Shown piece by piece: positions 54,088-63,296 of a stretch of DNA of 64,000 nt. The stretch comes from Comamonadaceae bacterium (GTDB lineage Bacteria > Pseudomonadota > Gammaproteobacteria > Burkholderiales > Burkholderiaceae_C). Location of the stretch: NCBI GenBank assembly GCA_027484575.1, contig JAIXSQ010000012.1, forward strand, positions 101,859-165,858, given 5' to 3'. The position numbers were made by a program, and so were the translations under genes. The notes below the pieces were generated by a model. That model was given only the letters and a program-made list of their open reading frames with translations. It did not search any database and was not told the DNA's origin. Position 1 is the first letter of the stretch. Each line of letters begins with the position of its first letter.

Positions 54088-54100
54088 TCGCGGGCTTCGC
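54083..54100 (+). promoter_or_regulatory. rplS promoter overlapping the trmD stop
   Basis: TATAAT (54083-54088) contains the trmD stop TAA (54085-54087) and is followed by CGCGGGCTTCGC. TTGCGG at 54058-54063 is a possible -35 with a 19-base spacer. The leader to rplS is about 95 bases. Confidence 0.6.
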
Positions 54101-54189
54101 CGATCCTCTGTCCGGCCGCCCCCAGCCACCTGCCGGCTGACTTCCACGGGGCCTTCAGCGCAGCGCGGACACGATCGAAGGAAACAGCC

Positions 54190-54567
54190 ATGAACCTGAT
54201 CCAGACCCTCGAGCAAGAGGAAATCGCCCGCCTGGGCAAGAGCATCCCCGCGTTCGCCCCCGGCGACACCGTGGTGGTGAACGTGAACGTCGTCGAAGGC
54301 ACCCGCAAGCGCGTGCAGGCCTACGAAGGCGTGGTGATCGCCAAGCGCAACCGCGGCCTGAACAGCGCCTTCACCGTGCGCAAGATCTCCAGCGGCGAAG
54401 GCGTCGAGCGGACCTTCCAGACCTACAGCCCGCTGATCGCCGGCATCGAGGTCAAGCGCCGCGGCGACGTGCGCCGCGCCAAGCTGTACTACCTGCGCGA
54501 GCGCAGCGGCAAGTCGGCCCGCATCAAGGAAAAGCTGGTCTACAGCAACAAGCCCGCCGCCGAGTGA
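54190..54567 (+). CDS. rplS: 50S ribosomal protein L19
   Basis: A 125-residue ribosomal protein located at the 30S-50S interface. [52 protein letters not shown] and [17 protein letters not shown] are its marks. Ribosome site AAGGAAAC. It has its own promoter at the end of trmD and a strong terminator after it, so it can be expressed apart from the upstream genes. Confidence 0.98.
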   Translation: MNLIQTLEQEEIARLGKSIPAFAPGDTVVVNVNVVEGTRKRVQAYEGVVIAKRNRGLNSAFTVRKISSGEGVERTFQTYSPLIAGIEVKRRGDVRRAKLYYLRERSGKSARIKEKLVYSNKPAAE

Positions 54568-54596
54568 TCGACGCGCTGCGACGCTGACCCAGCAGA

Positions 54597-54628
54597 CCGC
54601 CGCCGGCTCGCGCCCGCGGCGGTTTTTT
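54597..54628 (+). terminator. Rho-independent terminator after rplS
   Basis: CCGCCGC (54597-54603) pairs with GCGGCGG (54616-54622), followed by TTTTTT (54623-54628). Clear intrinsic terminator, 30 bases after rplS. Confidence 0.88.
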
Positions 54629-54641
54629 CTTGCCCGTGCCC

Positions 54642-55367
54642 ATGACCCCACCCAGCCCGACGCCCGCCCCGCTGCCGCCCGACCTGGTGCCGCTGTCCAA
54701 GCTGCCGGACTTCGACCCGCGTGCCGTCCCGGTCGCCGGCATCGACGGCCACCTGCCGCCGGTGGCGGCCGCGGCGCTGGCGCCCGCGTCAATCCGCGCC
54801 CGCTTCGCGGCGCCGCCGGCCTGGGAGCCCGAGGTCTGGGCCGAGAAGCGCTTCACCGACCGCCAGCCGGCCCACGCCTCGGTGCTGGTGCCCATCGTCA
54901 TGCGGCAGCAGCCGACGGTGCTGCTGACCGAGCGCACCACGCACCTGTCGACGCACTCGGGGCAGGTCGCCTTTCCGGGCGGCAAGCGCGATCCCGACGA
55001 CCGGGATGCGGCCCACACCGCCCTGCGCGAGGCGCAGGAGGAGATCGGCCTGGACCCGGCCCGGGTCGAGGTGGTCGGCCACATGCCCACCTACACCACC
55101 GGCACGCGCTTCATCGTCACGCCGGTGGTGGCGCTGGTCGACCCCGGCCATGCCCTGCGGATCAACCCCGACGAGGTCGCCGATGCCTTCGAGGTGCCGC
55201 TGGCCTTCCTGATGAACCCGGCCCACCACCACCGCCACGTGTTCGAGGCCGGGGGCGTGGTGCGCGAGTGGTTCTCGATGCCGTACATGGACGGGCGCAC
55301 CGAGCGCTACATCTGGGGGGCGACCGCCGGCATGCTGCGCAACCTGTACCGGTTCCTCTCGGCCTGA
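54642..55367 (+). CDS. Nudix hydrolase, CoA pyrophosphatase type
   Basis: A 241-residue Nudix protein. The Nudix box is FPGGKRDPDDRD...LREAQEEIGL (about residues 110-133) with the preceding TTHLSTHSGQVAF, the UPF0035 motif of the NudL-type enzymes that split CoA. The first 60 residues are Pro-rich and variable. Start ATG at 54642; GTG at 54636 is possible. The gene lies right after the rplS terminator, with no clear promoter of its own, so part of its transcription may come from read-through. Confidence 0.91.
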   Translation: MTPPSPTPAPLPPDLVPLSKLPDFDPRAVPVAGIDGHLPPVAAAALAPASIRARFAAPPAWEPEVWAEKRFTDRQPAHASVLVPIVMRQQPTVLLTERTTHLSTHSGQVAFPGGKRDPDDRDAAHTALREAQEEIGLDPARVEVVGHMPTYTTGTRFIVTPVVALVDPGHALRINPDEVADAFEVPLAFLMNPAHHHRHVFEAGGVVREWFSMPYMDGRTERYIWGATAGMLRNLYRFLSA

Positions 55368-55405
55368 GCGCGGCCGTGGGCGGCGGCCCCGTGCGGGGTG
55401 CCGCT

Positions 55406-55418
55406 TATCATCGGCCGC
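55406..55418 (+). promoter_or_regulatory. Candidate leaderless promoter of the CbiB-like gene
   Basis: TATCAT plus 7 bases (CGGCCGC), then the ATG at 55419. Confidence 0.45.
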
Positions 55419-56420
55419 ATGACCTTCTTCGCCATCCTGATCGCGCTGCTGCTCGAGCAGGTGCGACCGCTGGCGCGCCACAACACCGTGCATGCCGGCC
55501 TGCGGGCCTGGGCCCGCTGGGCCAGCCGCAACTTCGACGCCGGCGGCGCGCAGCACGGCTGGATCACCTGGGCGGTGGCGGTGCCCGGGCCGGCGCTGGC
55601 CGCCCTGGCGATCCACTGGGGGCTGCTGCTGGCGGTGGGCTGGCCGGCGGCGCTGGCCTGGAGCGTGGCGGTGCTGTACGTCACGCTGGGCTTTCGCCAG
55701 TTCAGCCACCATTTCACCGCCATCCGCGACGCGCTGGACGCCGGCGACGAGGCGCAGGCGCGCGAGCTGCTGGCGCAGTGGCAGCAGGTCGAGGCGGCGC
55801 TGCTGCCGCGGCGCGAGATCGTGCGGCACGTGATCGAGTACTCGGTGCTGGCCGCGCACCGCCATGTGTTCGGCGTGCTGGCCTGGTACTCGGTGCTGGC
55901 GGCCTTCGGCCTCGGCCCGGCCGGCGCGGTGCTGTACCGGATGGCCGAGTTCGTCACCCGCTACTGGCGCCACCGCAACCGGCTGCAGCTGCAGCCGGCC
56001 AGCGAGGCGCTGCAGGCCACGTCGCTGCGGGCCTGGCACATGATCGACTGGCTGCCGGCGCGCATCACCGCGCTGGCGTTCGCGGTGGTGGGCAGCTTCG
56101 AGGAGGCGATCGACTGCTGGCGCCACCATGCCCAGCGCTTTCCCAACGACAACGACGGCGTGGTGCTGGCCGCCACCTCGGGCGCGATCAACGTGCGCCT
56201 GGGCGGGGAGGCGCTGCGCTCGGCCTACGCCACGCAGCCGCTGCCAGTGACCTCGTCCGTGGCCGCACCGGCCGCGGCCACGGACGCCGATTCGGAAAGC
56301 ACGCCGGGGCGGGAGGCGGAACCAGGGCACCTGCGCAGCGTGGTGGGCCTGGTCTGGCGCACCGTGGTGCTGTGGATGGTGCTGCTGGCGCTGCTGACGC
56401 TGGCGCGCCTGATCGGCTGA
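55419..56420 (+). CDS. CobD/CbiB-family membrane protein
   Basis: A 333-residue membrane protein with about five helices. The LEQVRPL-N start, the FRQFSHHFTAIRDALDAGD loop, ARELLAQWQ and the middle ARITALAFAVVGSFEEAIDCW match the CobD/CbiB group, whose founding member makes adenosylcobinamide, but the version next to rsgA in Burkholderiales has no cobalamin genes around it. AmpE-like or other roles in the envelope are possible. An inverted GC repeat at about 56421-56468 separates it from the convergent rsgA. Confidence 0.82.
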   Translation: MTFFAILIALLLEQVRPLARHNTVHAGLRAWARWASRNFDAGGAQHGWITWAVAVPGPALAALAIHWGLLLAVGWPAALAWSVAVLYVTLGFRQFSHHFTAIRDALDAGDEAQARELLAQWQQVEAALLPRREIVRHVIEYSVLAAHRHVFGVLAWYSVLAAFGLGPAGAVLYRMAEFVTRYWRHRNRLQLQPASEALQATSLRAWHMIDWLPARITALAFAVVGSFEEAIDCWRHHAQRFPNDNDGVVLAATSGAINVRLGGEALRSAYATQPLPVTSSVAAPAAATDADSESTPGREAEPGHLRSVVGLVWRTVVLWMVLLALLTLARLIG

Positions 56421-56471
56421 AGGCGGCGCCGGCCGCGCCTCGCGGCCCGCGTGGCCGCGCGGGCGCCGCGT

Positions 56472-57392
56472 TCACCAGCGCGGCGGCTGGCTCAGTTCCT
56501 CGTACAGCTCGGTGTACAGCTTGTGCCGGCCGGGCGTGACGGGGTCGGCCGCTGCCGGGTCGTCGCGCGCCGCGAGGACGGCGCAACCGGGTTCGTGGCG
56601 GTGCGTGCAGTTGCTGAACTTGCAGTGGCCCACGTGCGGGCGCAGGTCGCGCATCAGGCTCGCCAGCGCGGTCACCGGCAGGTGGTGCAGCCCGAATTCC
56701 TGGAACCCCGGCGAGTCGATCAGCGCCGTCGTGCGGTCGGCGTCGGCCCAGTACAGCGTGGTGCTGGTCGTGGTGTGCCGACCGGCGTTGAGCGCGCGCG
56801 AGATCTCGCCGGTCTGTGCCGCGGCCCCCGGCACCAGCAGGTTGATCAGCGTGCTCTTGCCGGCGCCCGAGGGCCCCAGCACCAGCGTCGTGCGGCCCTG
56901 CAGGCGCGCCAGCAGGGCGGCGCGGTCGTCCTCGGCCGAGCGCTTGAGCGACAGCGGCAGCACCTCGTGCCCCATGCGGCGGTAAGGTGCCAGGCGCCCG
57001 GCCGCCCGTGCGAACGGCTCGGCGAGGTCACGCTTGTTCAGTCCCACCAGGGTGTCGATGTGCTCCGCCTCGGCGGCGATGAGCGCGCGGGCCAGCTGGT
57101 GCTCGGAGAACTCGGGCTCGGCCGCGATCAGCACCAGCACGAGGTCGAGGTTGGCCGCGAAGGACTTGGTGCGGATCTCGTCCTCCCGGTGGAACAGGTT
57201 GCGCCGCGGCTCCACGCGCTCGATCGTGCCTTCGTCGTGCGAGGGCTGCCACTGCACGCGGTCGCCCACCACGGCCTGCGCCTTCTTGCCGCGCGGGTGG
57301 CAGATGCGGCGCACGCCGTCGGGCGATTCGACGAGGCAGTGGCGCCCGAAGGCGGCCACCACGAGGCCGGGCTGCAGCCCGGCGTCAGCCAT
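56472..57392 (-). CDS. rsgA: Small ribosomal subunit biogenesis GTPase RsgA
   Basis: A 306-residue circularly permuted GTPase acting late in 30S assembly. After an OB domain (residues 1-75) come G4 NKRDLAEP, G1 GPSGAGKSTLINLL and G3 DSPGFQEFG, in the permuted order. The C-terminal zinc site is CKFSNCTHRHEPGC (about 264-277). The ATG at 57392 is 15 bases after the pterin dehydratase gene's stop. Confidence 0.95.
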   Translation of the reverse strand: MADAGLQPGLVVAAFGRHCLVESPDGVRRICHPRGKKAQAVVGDRVQWQPSHDEGTIERVEPRRNLFHREDEIRTKSFAANLDLVLVLIAAEPEFSEHQLARALIAAEAEHIDTLVGLNKRDLAEPFARAAGRLAPYRRMGHEVLPLSLKRSAEDDRAALLARLQGRTTLVLGPSGAGKSTLINLLVPGAAAQTGEISRALNAGRHTTTSTTLYWADADRTTALIDSPGFQEFGLHHLPVTALASLMRDLRPHVGHCKFSNCTHRHEPGCAVLAARDDPAAADPVTPGRHKLYTELYEELSQPPRW

Positions 57393-57407
57393 GCGGCACC
57401 GTGCGCA

Positions 57408-57755
57408 TCAGGGCGCGGCCAGCAGGGCGTCGACCTGCGCGGCGCAGGCGAGGTCGGTGTCGGACAGGCCCTGCACGTCGTGCGTGCGCCAGCGCACCAC
57501 GCAGCGGCCGTAGTGCACCGACAGGTCGGGGTGGTGGTCCTGCGCGTGCGCGATCCACGCCACCGCATTCACGAACGCCATGGTCTCGTGCCAGTCGGCG
57601 AAGCGGAAGGTCTTCTCGATCGCCACGTCGGGGCCGTCGCCGGCGAGCGTCCAGCCGGGCAGGGCGGACAGGCGGGTGACCACCTCGGTGGGCCGCAGCG
57701 CGCGGCGCTGCACCCGGGACCAGTCCTTGCGCGGGAACTGCGAGTCGGCGCTCAT
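57408..57755 (-). CDS. Pterin-4a-carbinolamine dehydratase
   Basis: A 115-residue enzyme (PCD/PhhB) that dehydrates 4a-hydroxytetrahydrobiopterin, recycling the cofactor of phenylalanine hydroxylase. Active-site marks are AHAQDHHPDLSVHYGRC (two His) and WRTHDVQGLSDTD. Start at 57755 overlaps the M48 protease stop by 4 bases (ATGA), so it is coupled to that gene. Confidence 0.92.
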   Translation of the reverse strand: MSADSQFPRKDWSRVQRRALRPTEVVTRLSALPGWTLAGDGPDVAIEKTFRFADWHETMAFVNAVAWIAHAQDHHPDLSVHYGRCVVRWRTHDVQGLSDTDLACAAQVDALLAAP

Positions 57756-59026
57756 GCGTGGCCTCCGGCCTGTGCCATCCGTGCCAGCCGCTCGGTGGCG
57801 GGCGGGTGCGAGTAGTAGAAGCGCACGTACAGCGGATCCGGCGTGAGCGTGGAGGCGTTGTCCTCGTACAGCTTGAGCAGCGCGCTGCGCAGGTCGGCGG
57901 CGCCGCCGGTCTGCGCCACCGCGTACGCGTCGGCCTCGAACTCGTGCCGGCGCGACAGCTGTGCCATCAGCGGCGAAACGAAGTAGCTGAACACCGGCAC
58001 CGCCAGCAGGAACAGCAGCAGCGCCAGCGCGTCGTTGGCGGTGGCGAGATTGGGGCGCACGCCCAGGCCCGTGTAGAACCAGGGTTGCGTGGCCGCCCAG
58101 CCCAGCAGGGCGAAGCCCAGCAGGCTCATGGCGAACAGGCCCAGGATGCGCTTGACGATGTGGCGGTGCCGGAAGTGGCCCAGCTCGTGCGCCAGCACCG
58201 CGTCGACCTCGCCAGGGGACAGGCGCTGGAGCAGGGTGTCGAAGAACACGACGCGCTTGGCCGCACCGAAGCCGGTGAAGTAGGCGTTGGCATGGGCGCT
58301 GCGGCGGCTGCCGTCCATGACGTACAGGCCCTTGGCCGCGAAGCCGCAGCGTTGCATCAGCGCGGTCACGCGCTGCTTCAGGGTCTCGTCGTCGAGCGGC
58401 TGGAACTTGTTGAACAGCGGGGCGATGACGGTGGGGTAGAGCACCAGCAGCAGCAGGTTGAAGGCCATCCAGGCACCCCAGGCCCACAGCCACCACAGCG
58501 GCCCTGCCGCGGCCATCAGCCACAGGATGAGCGCGGCGATGGGGGCGCCGATCAGCGCGGCGACGACCGCGCCCTTGAGTGCATCGGCGATCCAAAGCCG
58601 CCAGGTCATCTTGTTGAAGCCGAAGCGCTCTTCCACGACGAAGGTCTGGTACAGCGAGAAGGGCAGGTCGAGCACGCCGGCGATGACGGCGAAGGCGCCG
58701 AGCAGGGCCAGTTGCTGGCCCATGCCAGGGCCGATCCAGGCGAGCAGCGCCTGGTTGAGTGCGTCCAGCCCGCCCAGCAGGGTCCAGCCCAGCAGGACGG
58801 CCGCGCCGAAGGCGTTCTCGAGCAGGCCCACGCGCAGCTTGGCGAGGGTGTAGTCGGCCGCCTTGCGGTGGGCGGGCAGGGTGACGGTGGCGGCGAAGTC
58901 CGCCGGGACGGCGTCGCGGTGCCGGGCCACGTGGCGGATCTGGCGCGAAGCCAGCCAGAACTTGACGCCGAGTCCGGCCAGCAGCGTGGCCGCGAACAGC
59001 AGCGTCCACAGGGACGAGGCGAACAT
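57752..59026 (-). CDS. M48 family zinc metalloprotease (Ste24/CAAX protease type)
   Basis: A 424-residue membrane protease. The zinc site HELGH is in VLAHELGHFRHRH (about residue 279-283), with the third ligand Glu in RRHEFEADAYA (about 356-360). About seven helices, and the PHPPATERLARM-like end (SHPPATERL) match the Ste24/CAAX prenyl protease 1 group rather than HtpX. In bacteria it probably acts on damaged membrane or outer-membrane proteins. TACACT lies 6 bases before the ATG. Confidence 0.92.
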   Translation of the reverse strand: MFASSLWTLLFAATLLAGLGVKFWLASRQIRHVARHRDAVPADFAATVTLPAHRKAADYTLAKLRVGLLENAFGAAVLLGWTLLGGLDALNQALLAWIGPGMGQQLALLGAFAVIAGVLDLPFSLYQTFVVEERFGFNKMTWRLWIADALKGAVVAALIGAPIAALILWLMAAAGPLWWLWAWGAWMAFNLLLLVLYPTVIAPLFNKFQPLDDETLKQRVTALMQRCGFAAKGLYVMDGSRRSAHANAYFTGFGAAKRVVFFDTLLQRLSPGEVDAVLAHELGHFRHRHIVKRILGLFAMSLLGFALLGWAATQPWFYTGLGVRPNLATANDALALLLFLLAVPVFSYFVSPLMAQLSRRHEFEADAYAVAQTGGAADLRSALLKLYEDNASTLTPDPLYVRFYYSHPPATERLARMAQAGGHA

Positions 59027-59038
59027 CGGGCGAGTGTA
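59027..59038 (-). promoter_or_regulatory. Candidate leaderless promoter of the M48 protease gene
   Basis: TACACT on the minus strand (59038-59033) plus 6 bases (CGCCCG), then the ATG at 59026. The divergent orn box lies only 10 bases away. Confidence 0.45.
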
Positions 59039-59048
59039 GGGGATGGGT

Positions 59049-59060
59049 GACAATCGCCCG
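59049..59060 (+). promoter_or_regulatory. Candidate leaderless promoter of orn
   Basis: GACAAT plus 6 bases (CGCCCG), then the ATG at 59061. It uses the same CGCCCG-ATG end as the divergent protease gene. Confidence 0.45.
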
Positions 59061-59648
59061 ATGACCGAACCCATGGCCCCACAGGCCGCACCGACACTGG
59101 GCAAGAACGACCAGAACCTGGTCTGGCTGGACTGCGAGATGACCGGCCTGGACCCCGAGACCGACCGCATCATCGAGATCGCCGTCGTGGTGACCGGCCC
59201 CGACCTGCAGCCCCGGGTGGAAGGCCCGGTGTTCGCGATCCACCAGAGCGACGCGCAGCTGGACCGCATGGATGCCTGGAACAAGGGCACGCACGGCCGC
59301 AGCGGGCTGATCGACCGCGTCAAGGCCTCGACCGTGACCGAGGCGCAGGCCGAGGAGGTACTGCTCAAGTTCCTCGCGCAGTACCTGCCCAAGGGCACCA
59401 GCCCCCTGTGCGGCAACACGATCGGCCAGGACCGGCGTTTCCTCGTCAAGTACATGCCGAAGCTGGAAGCGTTCTTCCATTACCGCAACCTCGACGTGAG
59501 CACGCTCAAGGAACTGGCCAAGCGCTGGAAGCCGGCCGCCTACGAGAGCTTCAAGAAGCAGCAGGCGCACACGGCACTGGCCGACGTGCACGAGTCGATC
59601 GACGAGCTGGCGCACTACCGCGAACACTTCTTGCGCCTGGGCGATTGA
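59061..59648 (+). CDS. orn: Oligoribonuclease
   Basis: A 195-residue DEDDh exonuclease that degrades 2-nucleotide RNAs and pGpG. Exo[14 protein letters not shown], Exo[13 protein letters not shown], and Exo[18 protein letters not shown] carry the acidic residues and the His. [16 protein letters not shown] is a further family mark. The hairpin TCCGGG-AAAA-CCCGGA at about 59657-59672 follows its stop. Confidence 0.97.
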   Translation: MTEPMAPQAAPTLGKNDQNLVWLDCEMTGLDPETDRIIEIAVVVTGPDLQPRVEGPVFAIHQSDAQLDRMDAWNKGTHGRSGLIDRVKASTVTEAQAEEVLLKFLAQYLPKGTSPLCGNTIGQDRRFLVKYMPKLEAFFHYRNLDVSTLKELAKRWKPAAYESFKKQQAHTALADVHESIDELAHYREHFLRLGD

Positions 59649-59679
59649 ACGCAGCTTCCGGGAAAACCCGGATCCGTGC

Positions 59680-59710
59680 GACAATCACGGGCTTCGCGGC
59701 TCCGCAAGTG
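59680..59710 (+). promoter_or_regulatory. Promoter of the DEAD-box helicase gene
   Basis: GACAAT (59680-59685) followed by CACGGGCTTCGC, then an imperfect hairpin CTTCGCGG-CT-CCGCAAG. The block resembles those of rpsP, rplS and the rRNA operon. The leader to the ATG is about 155 bases, which suits cold-shock-type or autogenous control. Confidence 0.5.
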
Positions 59711-59847
59711 CCGCTCTCGCGCATCTCCCTCCAGCACAGGCCCGACGAATGGGCCCCGGCGGTTCCCGCCGGATGTCGTTGATGGTGGATGTTTTTCCTG
59801 GCCATCGACGACGTCGCACCTCGCGGGTGCGGCGCACGAAAGCACCC

Positions 59848-61656
59848 ATGACCGACCTGCACGACGTGCATGGCGCCGCCGCGCCTGCGCTCTCCATTTC
59901 CGATTCCGACTTCGCAGCCGCCGACAACGGCGCGACCGCCATTGCCGTCACCGCTGCCGAGCCGGCCGCCCCCGCCGAGCTGCCCCAGGCCTTCGTCGCG
60001 CTGGGCCTGGCCCCCGAGCTGGTGCAGGCCGTGGCCGACCTGGGCTACACCGAGCCCACCGTCGTGCAGCAGCAGGCGATCCCCCGCGCGCTGCACACCG
60101 GCGAGGAAGGGGCTGCCGGCTACACCGACCTGATGGTCTCGAGCCAGACCGGCAGCGGCAAGACCGCCGCCTTCCTGCTGCCCGTGCTGCACACGCTCCT
60201 GGGCCAGCAGATGGAAGAAGCCGAGCGCGAGCGTGCCGAGCACCAGCGCCTGGCCGACGAAGCCGCCGCGCGTGGCGAGGCGCCGCCCAAACGCAAGCGC
60301 CGCAACCCGACGGACCCGCGCAACTTCAAGCCGGCAACGCCCGGCGCGCTGGTGCTGTGCCCCACGCGTGAGCTGGCCCAGCAGGTCGCGCACGACGCGA
60401 TCGACCTGGTGCGCCACTGCAAGGGCCTGCGCATCGCCAACGTGGTGGGCGGCATGCCCTACCAGGTGCAGATCGCGCGCCTGCAGAACGCGAACCTGGT
60501 GGTGGCCACGCCCGGCCGCCTGCTGGACCTGCAGCGTTCCGGCCAGATCCAGCTGGACCAGGTGCGCTTCCTGGTGGTGGACGAAGCCGACCGCATGCTC
60601 GACCTGGGCTTCGCGGACGACCTGGCCGAGGTCAACCGCCTGACCGCGGCGCGCCAGCAGACCATGATGTTCAGCGCCACCTTCGCGCCGCGCATCCAGC
60701 AACTGGCAGCCCGCGTGATGCGCGAGCCCCAGCGCCTGCAGATCGACTCGCCGCAGGAGCGCCACGCCAACATCAAGCAGGTGCTGCACTGGGCCGACAC
60801 CCCCCAGCACAAGCGCGCGCTGCTCGACCACTGGCTGCGCGACGCGGCGATCGACCAGGCCATCGTGTTCGCCTCGACCCAGATCGAATGCGACGCGCTG
60901 GCGACCGACCTGCAGCAGGCCGGCTTCGCGGCCGTGGCGCTGCACGGCGCGCTCAGCCAGGGGCTGCGCAACCGCCGCCTGGGCGCACTGCGCCAGGGCC
61001 ATGTGCAGATCCTGGTGGCCACCGACGTGGCCGCCCGCGGCATCGACGTGCCGACGATCACCCACGTCTTCAACTTCGGCCTGCCGATGAAGAGCGAGGA
61101 CTACACGCACCGCATCGGCCGCACCGGCCGGGCCGGGCGGGATGGCATTGCGGTGACGTTCGCCGAGTACCGGGACCGCTTCCGCATCTTCGACATCGAG
61201 GGCTACACGCGCCAGCAGTTCACGGCCGACGTGGTGCCGGGCCTGGAGCCGCAGCAGCGCGCGCCGCGCCCGATGGCGCCGCGGGGTGATGCCGGTCGCG
61301 GTGGCGACGGCCGTGGACGCGGTGCGCCGCGCGGCGGCTTCGGCGGCCGCGGCGCGCCCGGCGGCGAGTACGGCCGCAAGGCCGGCTTCGGGGACTTCGG
61401 CGGGCAGCGTGATGCGCGTGACGGCCGTGAGGGCCGCGGCCAGCGTGGCGGCTGGGGCGACTCGGGCAACGGCATCGGCGGCGGCGCGCGCGAGCCGCGC
61501 TTCGGCCAGGTGCAGGGCCAGGGCTTCGGCGACCGCCGCGCGCCCACGCCCTGGGAGAAGCCGGCCAGCCCGGCCCGTGGCGTGCCTGCCGGCAACGCGG
61601 GCAAGGTGTTCGTGCCGCGCGACGCGAAGAAGCGCGCGTACAAGCCGGCGCGCTGA
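59848..61656 (+). CDS. DEAD-box RNA helicase, RhlE type
   Basis: A 602-residue helicase. Q motif near FVALGLAPELV...PTVVQQQAI, motif I SQTGSGKTAAF (about residues 98-108), Ia PTRELAQQ, II DEADRMLD, III SAT, IV-VI VATDVAARGIDVP and HRIGRTGRAGRDG. Between I and Ia lies a charged insertion of about 45 residues (EEAERERAEHQRLADEA...KRKRRN), common in this order. The last 130 residues are Gly/Arg-rich with RGG boxes for RNA binding. The long leader with a translation-type promoter fits growth or cold control. Confidence 0.95.
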   Translation: MTDLHDVHGAAAPALSISDSDFAAADNGATAIAVTAAEPAAPAELPQAFVALGLAPELVQAVADLGYTEPTVVQQQAIPRALHTGEEGAAGYTDLMVSSQTGSGKTAAFLLPVLHTLLGQQMEEAERERAEHQRLADEAAARGEAPPKRKRRNPTDPRNFKPATPGALVLCPTRELAQQVAHDAIDLVRHCKGLRIANVVGGMPYQVQIARLQNANLVVATPGRLLDLQRSGQIQLDQVRFLVVDEADRMLDLGFADDLAEVNRLTAARQQTMMFSATFAPRIQQLAARVMREPQRLQIDSPQERHANIKQVLHWADTPQHKRALLDHWLRDAAIDQAIVFASTQIECDALATDLQQAGFAAVALHGALSQGLRNRRLGALRQGHVQILVATDVAARGIDVPTITHVFNFGLPMKSEDYTHRIGRTGRAGRDGIAVTFAEYRDRFRIFDIEGYTRQQFTADVVPGLEPQQRAPRPMAPRGDAGRGGDGRGRGAPRGGFGGRGAPGGEYGRKAGFGDFGGQRDARDGREGRGQRGGWGDSGNGIGGGAREPRFGQVQGQGFGDRRAPTPWEKPASPARGVPAGNAGKVFVPRDAKKRAYKPAR

Positions 61657-61674
61657 GCGCCGCAGGGGCGGGGA

Positions 61675-62922
61675 CTAGCCGGGCTGCGCGGCCTGCGGCG
61701 CCGGCAGCCGGCCGGTCTCCGGCCAGCGCCGGCGCACCAGCAGCCAGGCGCCCAGCCCCACGCCCATCATTGCCAGCGAAGCCCATGCCAGGCTTCGCGT
61801 GGAGTGCATGACCAACGGGGCGATCACGCCGGCCACCAGCCCGTTGGCCGTCGAGCCGATCACGGCTTGCAAGGACGACGCCAACCCCCGGCGCGCAGGG
61901 TGCAGGTCCAGCACCAGCAGGGTCACCACCGGCACCATCAGCGACCACCCGAAGCCGAACACGGCGATGGGCAGCAGTGCCCAGGCCGGATGCGGCGCGA
62001 ACCACTGGTTGGCCGCCACGTTCAGCAGCGACACCCCGAGCATCACCACGAAGCCGTGGCGGATCTGCCGCTTGGGAGCGATGCGCCCGGCGAGGCGTCC
62101 GCTGGTCCAGGCACCGGCCATGATCCCGCCGATGGTCAGCAGGAAGAACCAGAAGAACTCGGTGGGCGCCAGCCGCAGGTGCGTGCCGAGGAACTCGGGT
62201 GCCGAGAGCACGTAGAGGAACATGCCGTTGAACGGCACGCCGCTGGCGAGTGCGAGTAGGAGGAACCGCGGGTTCGCGCCCAGCTGCCAGTAGCCCTGCA
62301 GCAGTGGGCGCGCGCGAAAGGCCTGGCGCTGGGACGGTGGCAGGGTCTCGGGCAGCAAGCGCCAGTTGGCCACCCACAGGACGACCCCGACCGCCGTGAG
62401 GAACCAGAAGATCGCGTGCCAGCCCAGGTGCACGAACAGCCAGCCGCCGATGATCGGCGCCACCGCGGGGGCGACGCCGAAGTAGATGGTGACCTGGCTC
62501 ATCACCTTCTGGGCCTGGGCGGGCGGGAACAGGTCGCGGATCACGGCCCGCGACACCACGATGCCCGCGCCGGTGGACAGGCCTTGCAGTGCCCGGAAGA
62601 CGACCAGCTGGCCGACGGTCTGCGACAGCGCGCAGCCGGCGGATGCCAGGGTGAAGACGGCGATGCCCGTGAGCACCACGGGGCGGCGACCGAAGCTGTC
62701 GGCCAGCGCACCGTGGAACAGGTTCATGAAGGCGAAGCCGAACAGGTAGGCCGACAACGTCTGCTGCATCTCGACCGGCGTGGCGCCGACGGACCGGGCG
62801 ATGCCCGTGAAGGCGGGCAGGTAGGTGTCGATCGAGAACGGCCCCAGCATGCCCAACACGGCGAGCAGCAGCGCCAAGGCCCAGCGCGGACCGCGCCAGA
62901 GGTGCTGGGCGTCGGGGTTCAT
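61675..62922 (-). CDS. Bcr/CflA family drug-resistance MFS transporter
   Basis: A 415-residue, 12-helix transporter. GPFSIDTYLPAF in helix 1, LADSFGRRPVVL (motif A) between helices 2 and 3, FRALQGLSTGAGIVVSRAVIRDL (motif B), and PAVAPIIGGWL (motif C, the drug-exporter mark) are typical of the Bcr/CflA group. It would export drugs or metabolites by proton antiport; the substrate is unknown. The ATG at 62922 has only a weak ribosome site. It converges on the helicase gene with 18 bases between. Confidence 0.92.
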   Translation of the reverse strand: MNPDAQHLWRGPRWALALLLAVLGMLGPFSIDTYLPAFTGIARSVGATPVEMQQTLSAYLFGFAFMNLFHGALADSFGRRPVVLTGIAVFTLASAGCALSQTVGQLVVFRALQGLSTGAGIVVSRAVIRDLFPPAQAQKVMSQVTIYFGVAPAVAPIIGGWLFVHLGWHAIFWFLTAVGVVLWVANWRLLPETLPPSQRQAFRARPLLQGYWQLGANPRFLLLALASGVPFNGMFLYVLSAPEFLGTHLRLAPTEFFWFFLLTIGGIMAGAWTSGRLAGRIAPKRQIRHGFVVMLGVSLLNVAANQWFAPHPAWALLPIAVFGFGWSLMVPVVTLLVLDLHPARRGLASSLQAVIGSTANGLVAGVIAPLVMHSTRSLAWASLAMMGVGLGAWLLVRRRWPETGRLPAPQAAQPG

Positions 62923-63020
62923 GCGGCGGCCGTGGGCCGCCTGGGCGGGGAACGATGGGCGCCGCGGGCGGGATCGGGCGATGGCATGCGGCCGATTGTG
63001 GCGGCAGTGCCTGCCACCCT

Positions 63021-63296
63021 TCAGGCCTGCTGCTGCGCCACCGCCTTGCGCGACAGGCGTGGTCCTGCAGGCTCGGGGATCCGGGGATCGAAGAAGCAGC
63101 GTTCGAGGTGCCGGGCGAAGTGTGGCAGCCAGGCGTCCCGGGGATAGAACGCAGTCCCTCGGGGTCCACTCACGCGCACCAGCCCGTCTGGCTGGAGGGC
63201 GGCGGCGAAGCGGGCGGGGTCGCGTCCGGTGGCAATGAGCAACTGGGCGAAGGTGGCGGTGTCTCGTGCGGAGAGTGAGGGGGTCGGATGGATCAC
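63021..63296 (-). CDS. Small conserved-looking hypothetical protein
   Basis: A 91-residue frame from a GTG at 63296. It has protein-like composition (LSARDTATFAQLLIATGRDP, AFYPRDAWLPHFARHLERCFFDP) unlike the Arg/Pro-rich frame upstream of it, which I do not count as coding. No known family is recognised and no signal or helix span is seen. It is the last gene before the rRNA operon. The start is uncertain. Confidence 0.55.
   Translation of the reverse strand: MIHPTPSLSARDTATFAQLLIATGRDPARFAAALQPDGLVRVSGPRGTAFYPRDAWLPHFARHLERCFFDPRIPEPAGPRLSRKAVAQQQA

Noticed and set aside
55419..56420. A cobalamin biosynthesis locus based on the CobD/CbiB-like gene
   Set aside because: No other corrin gene is near; this family member is found next to rsgA in the order and may have another role.
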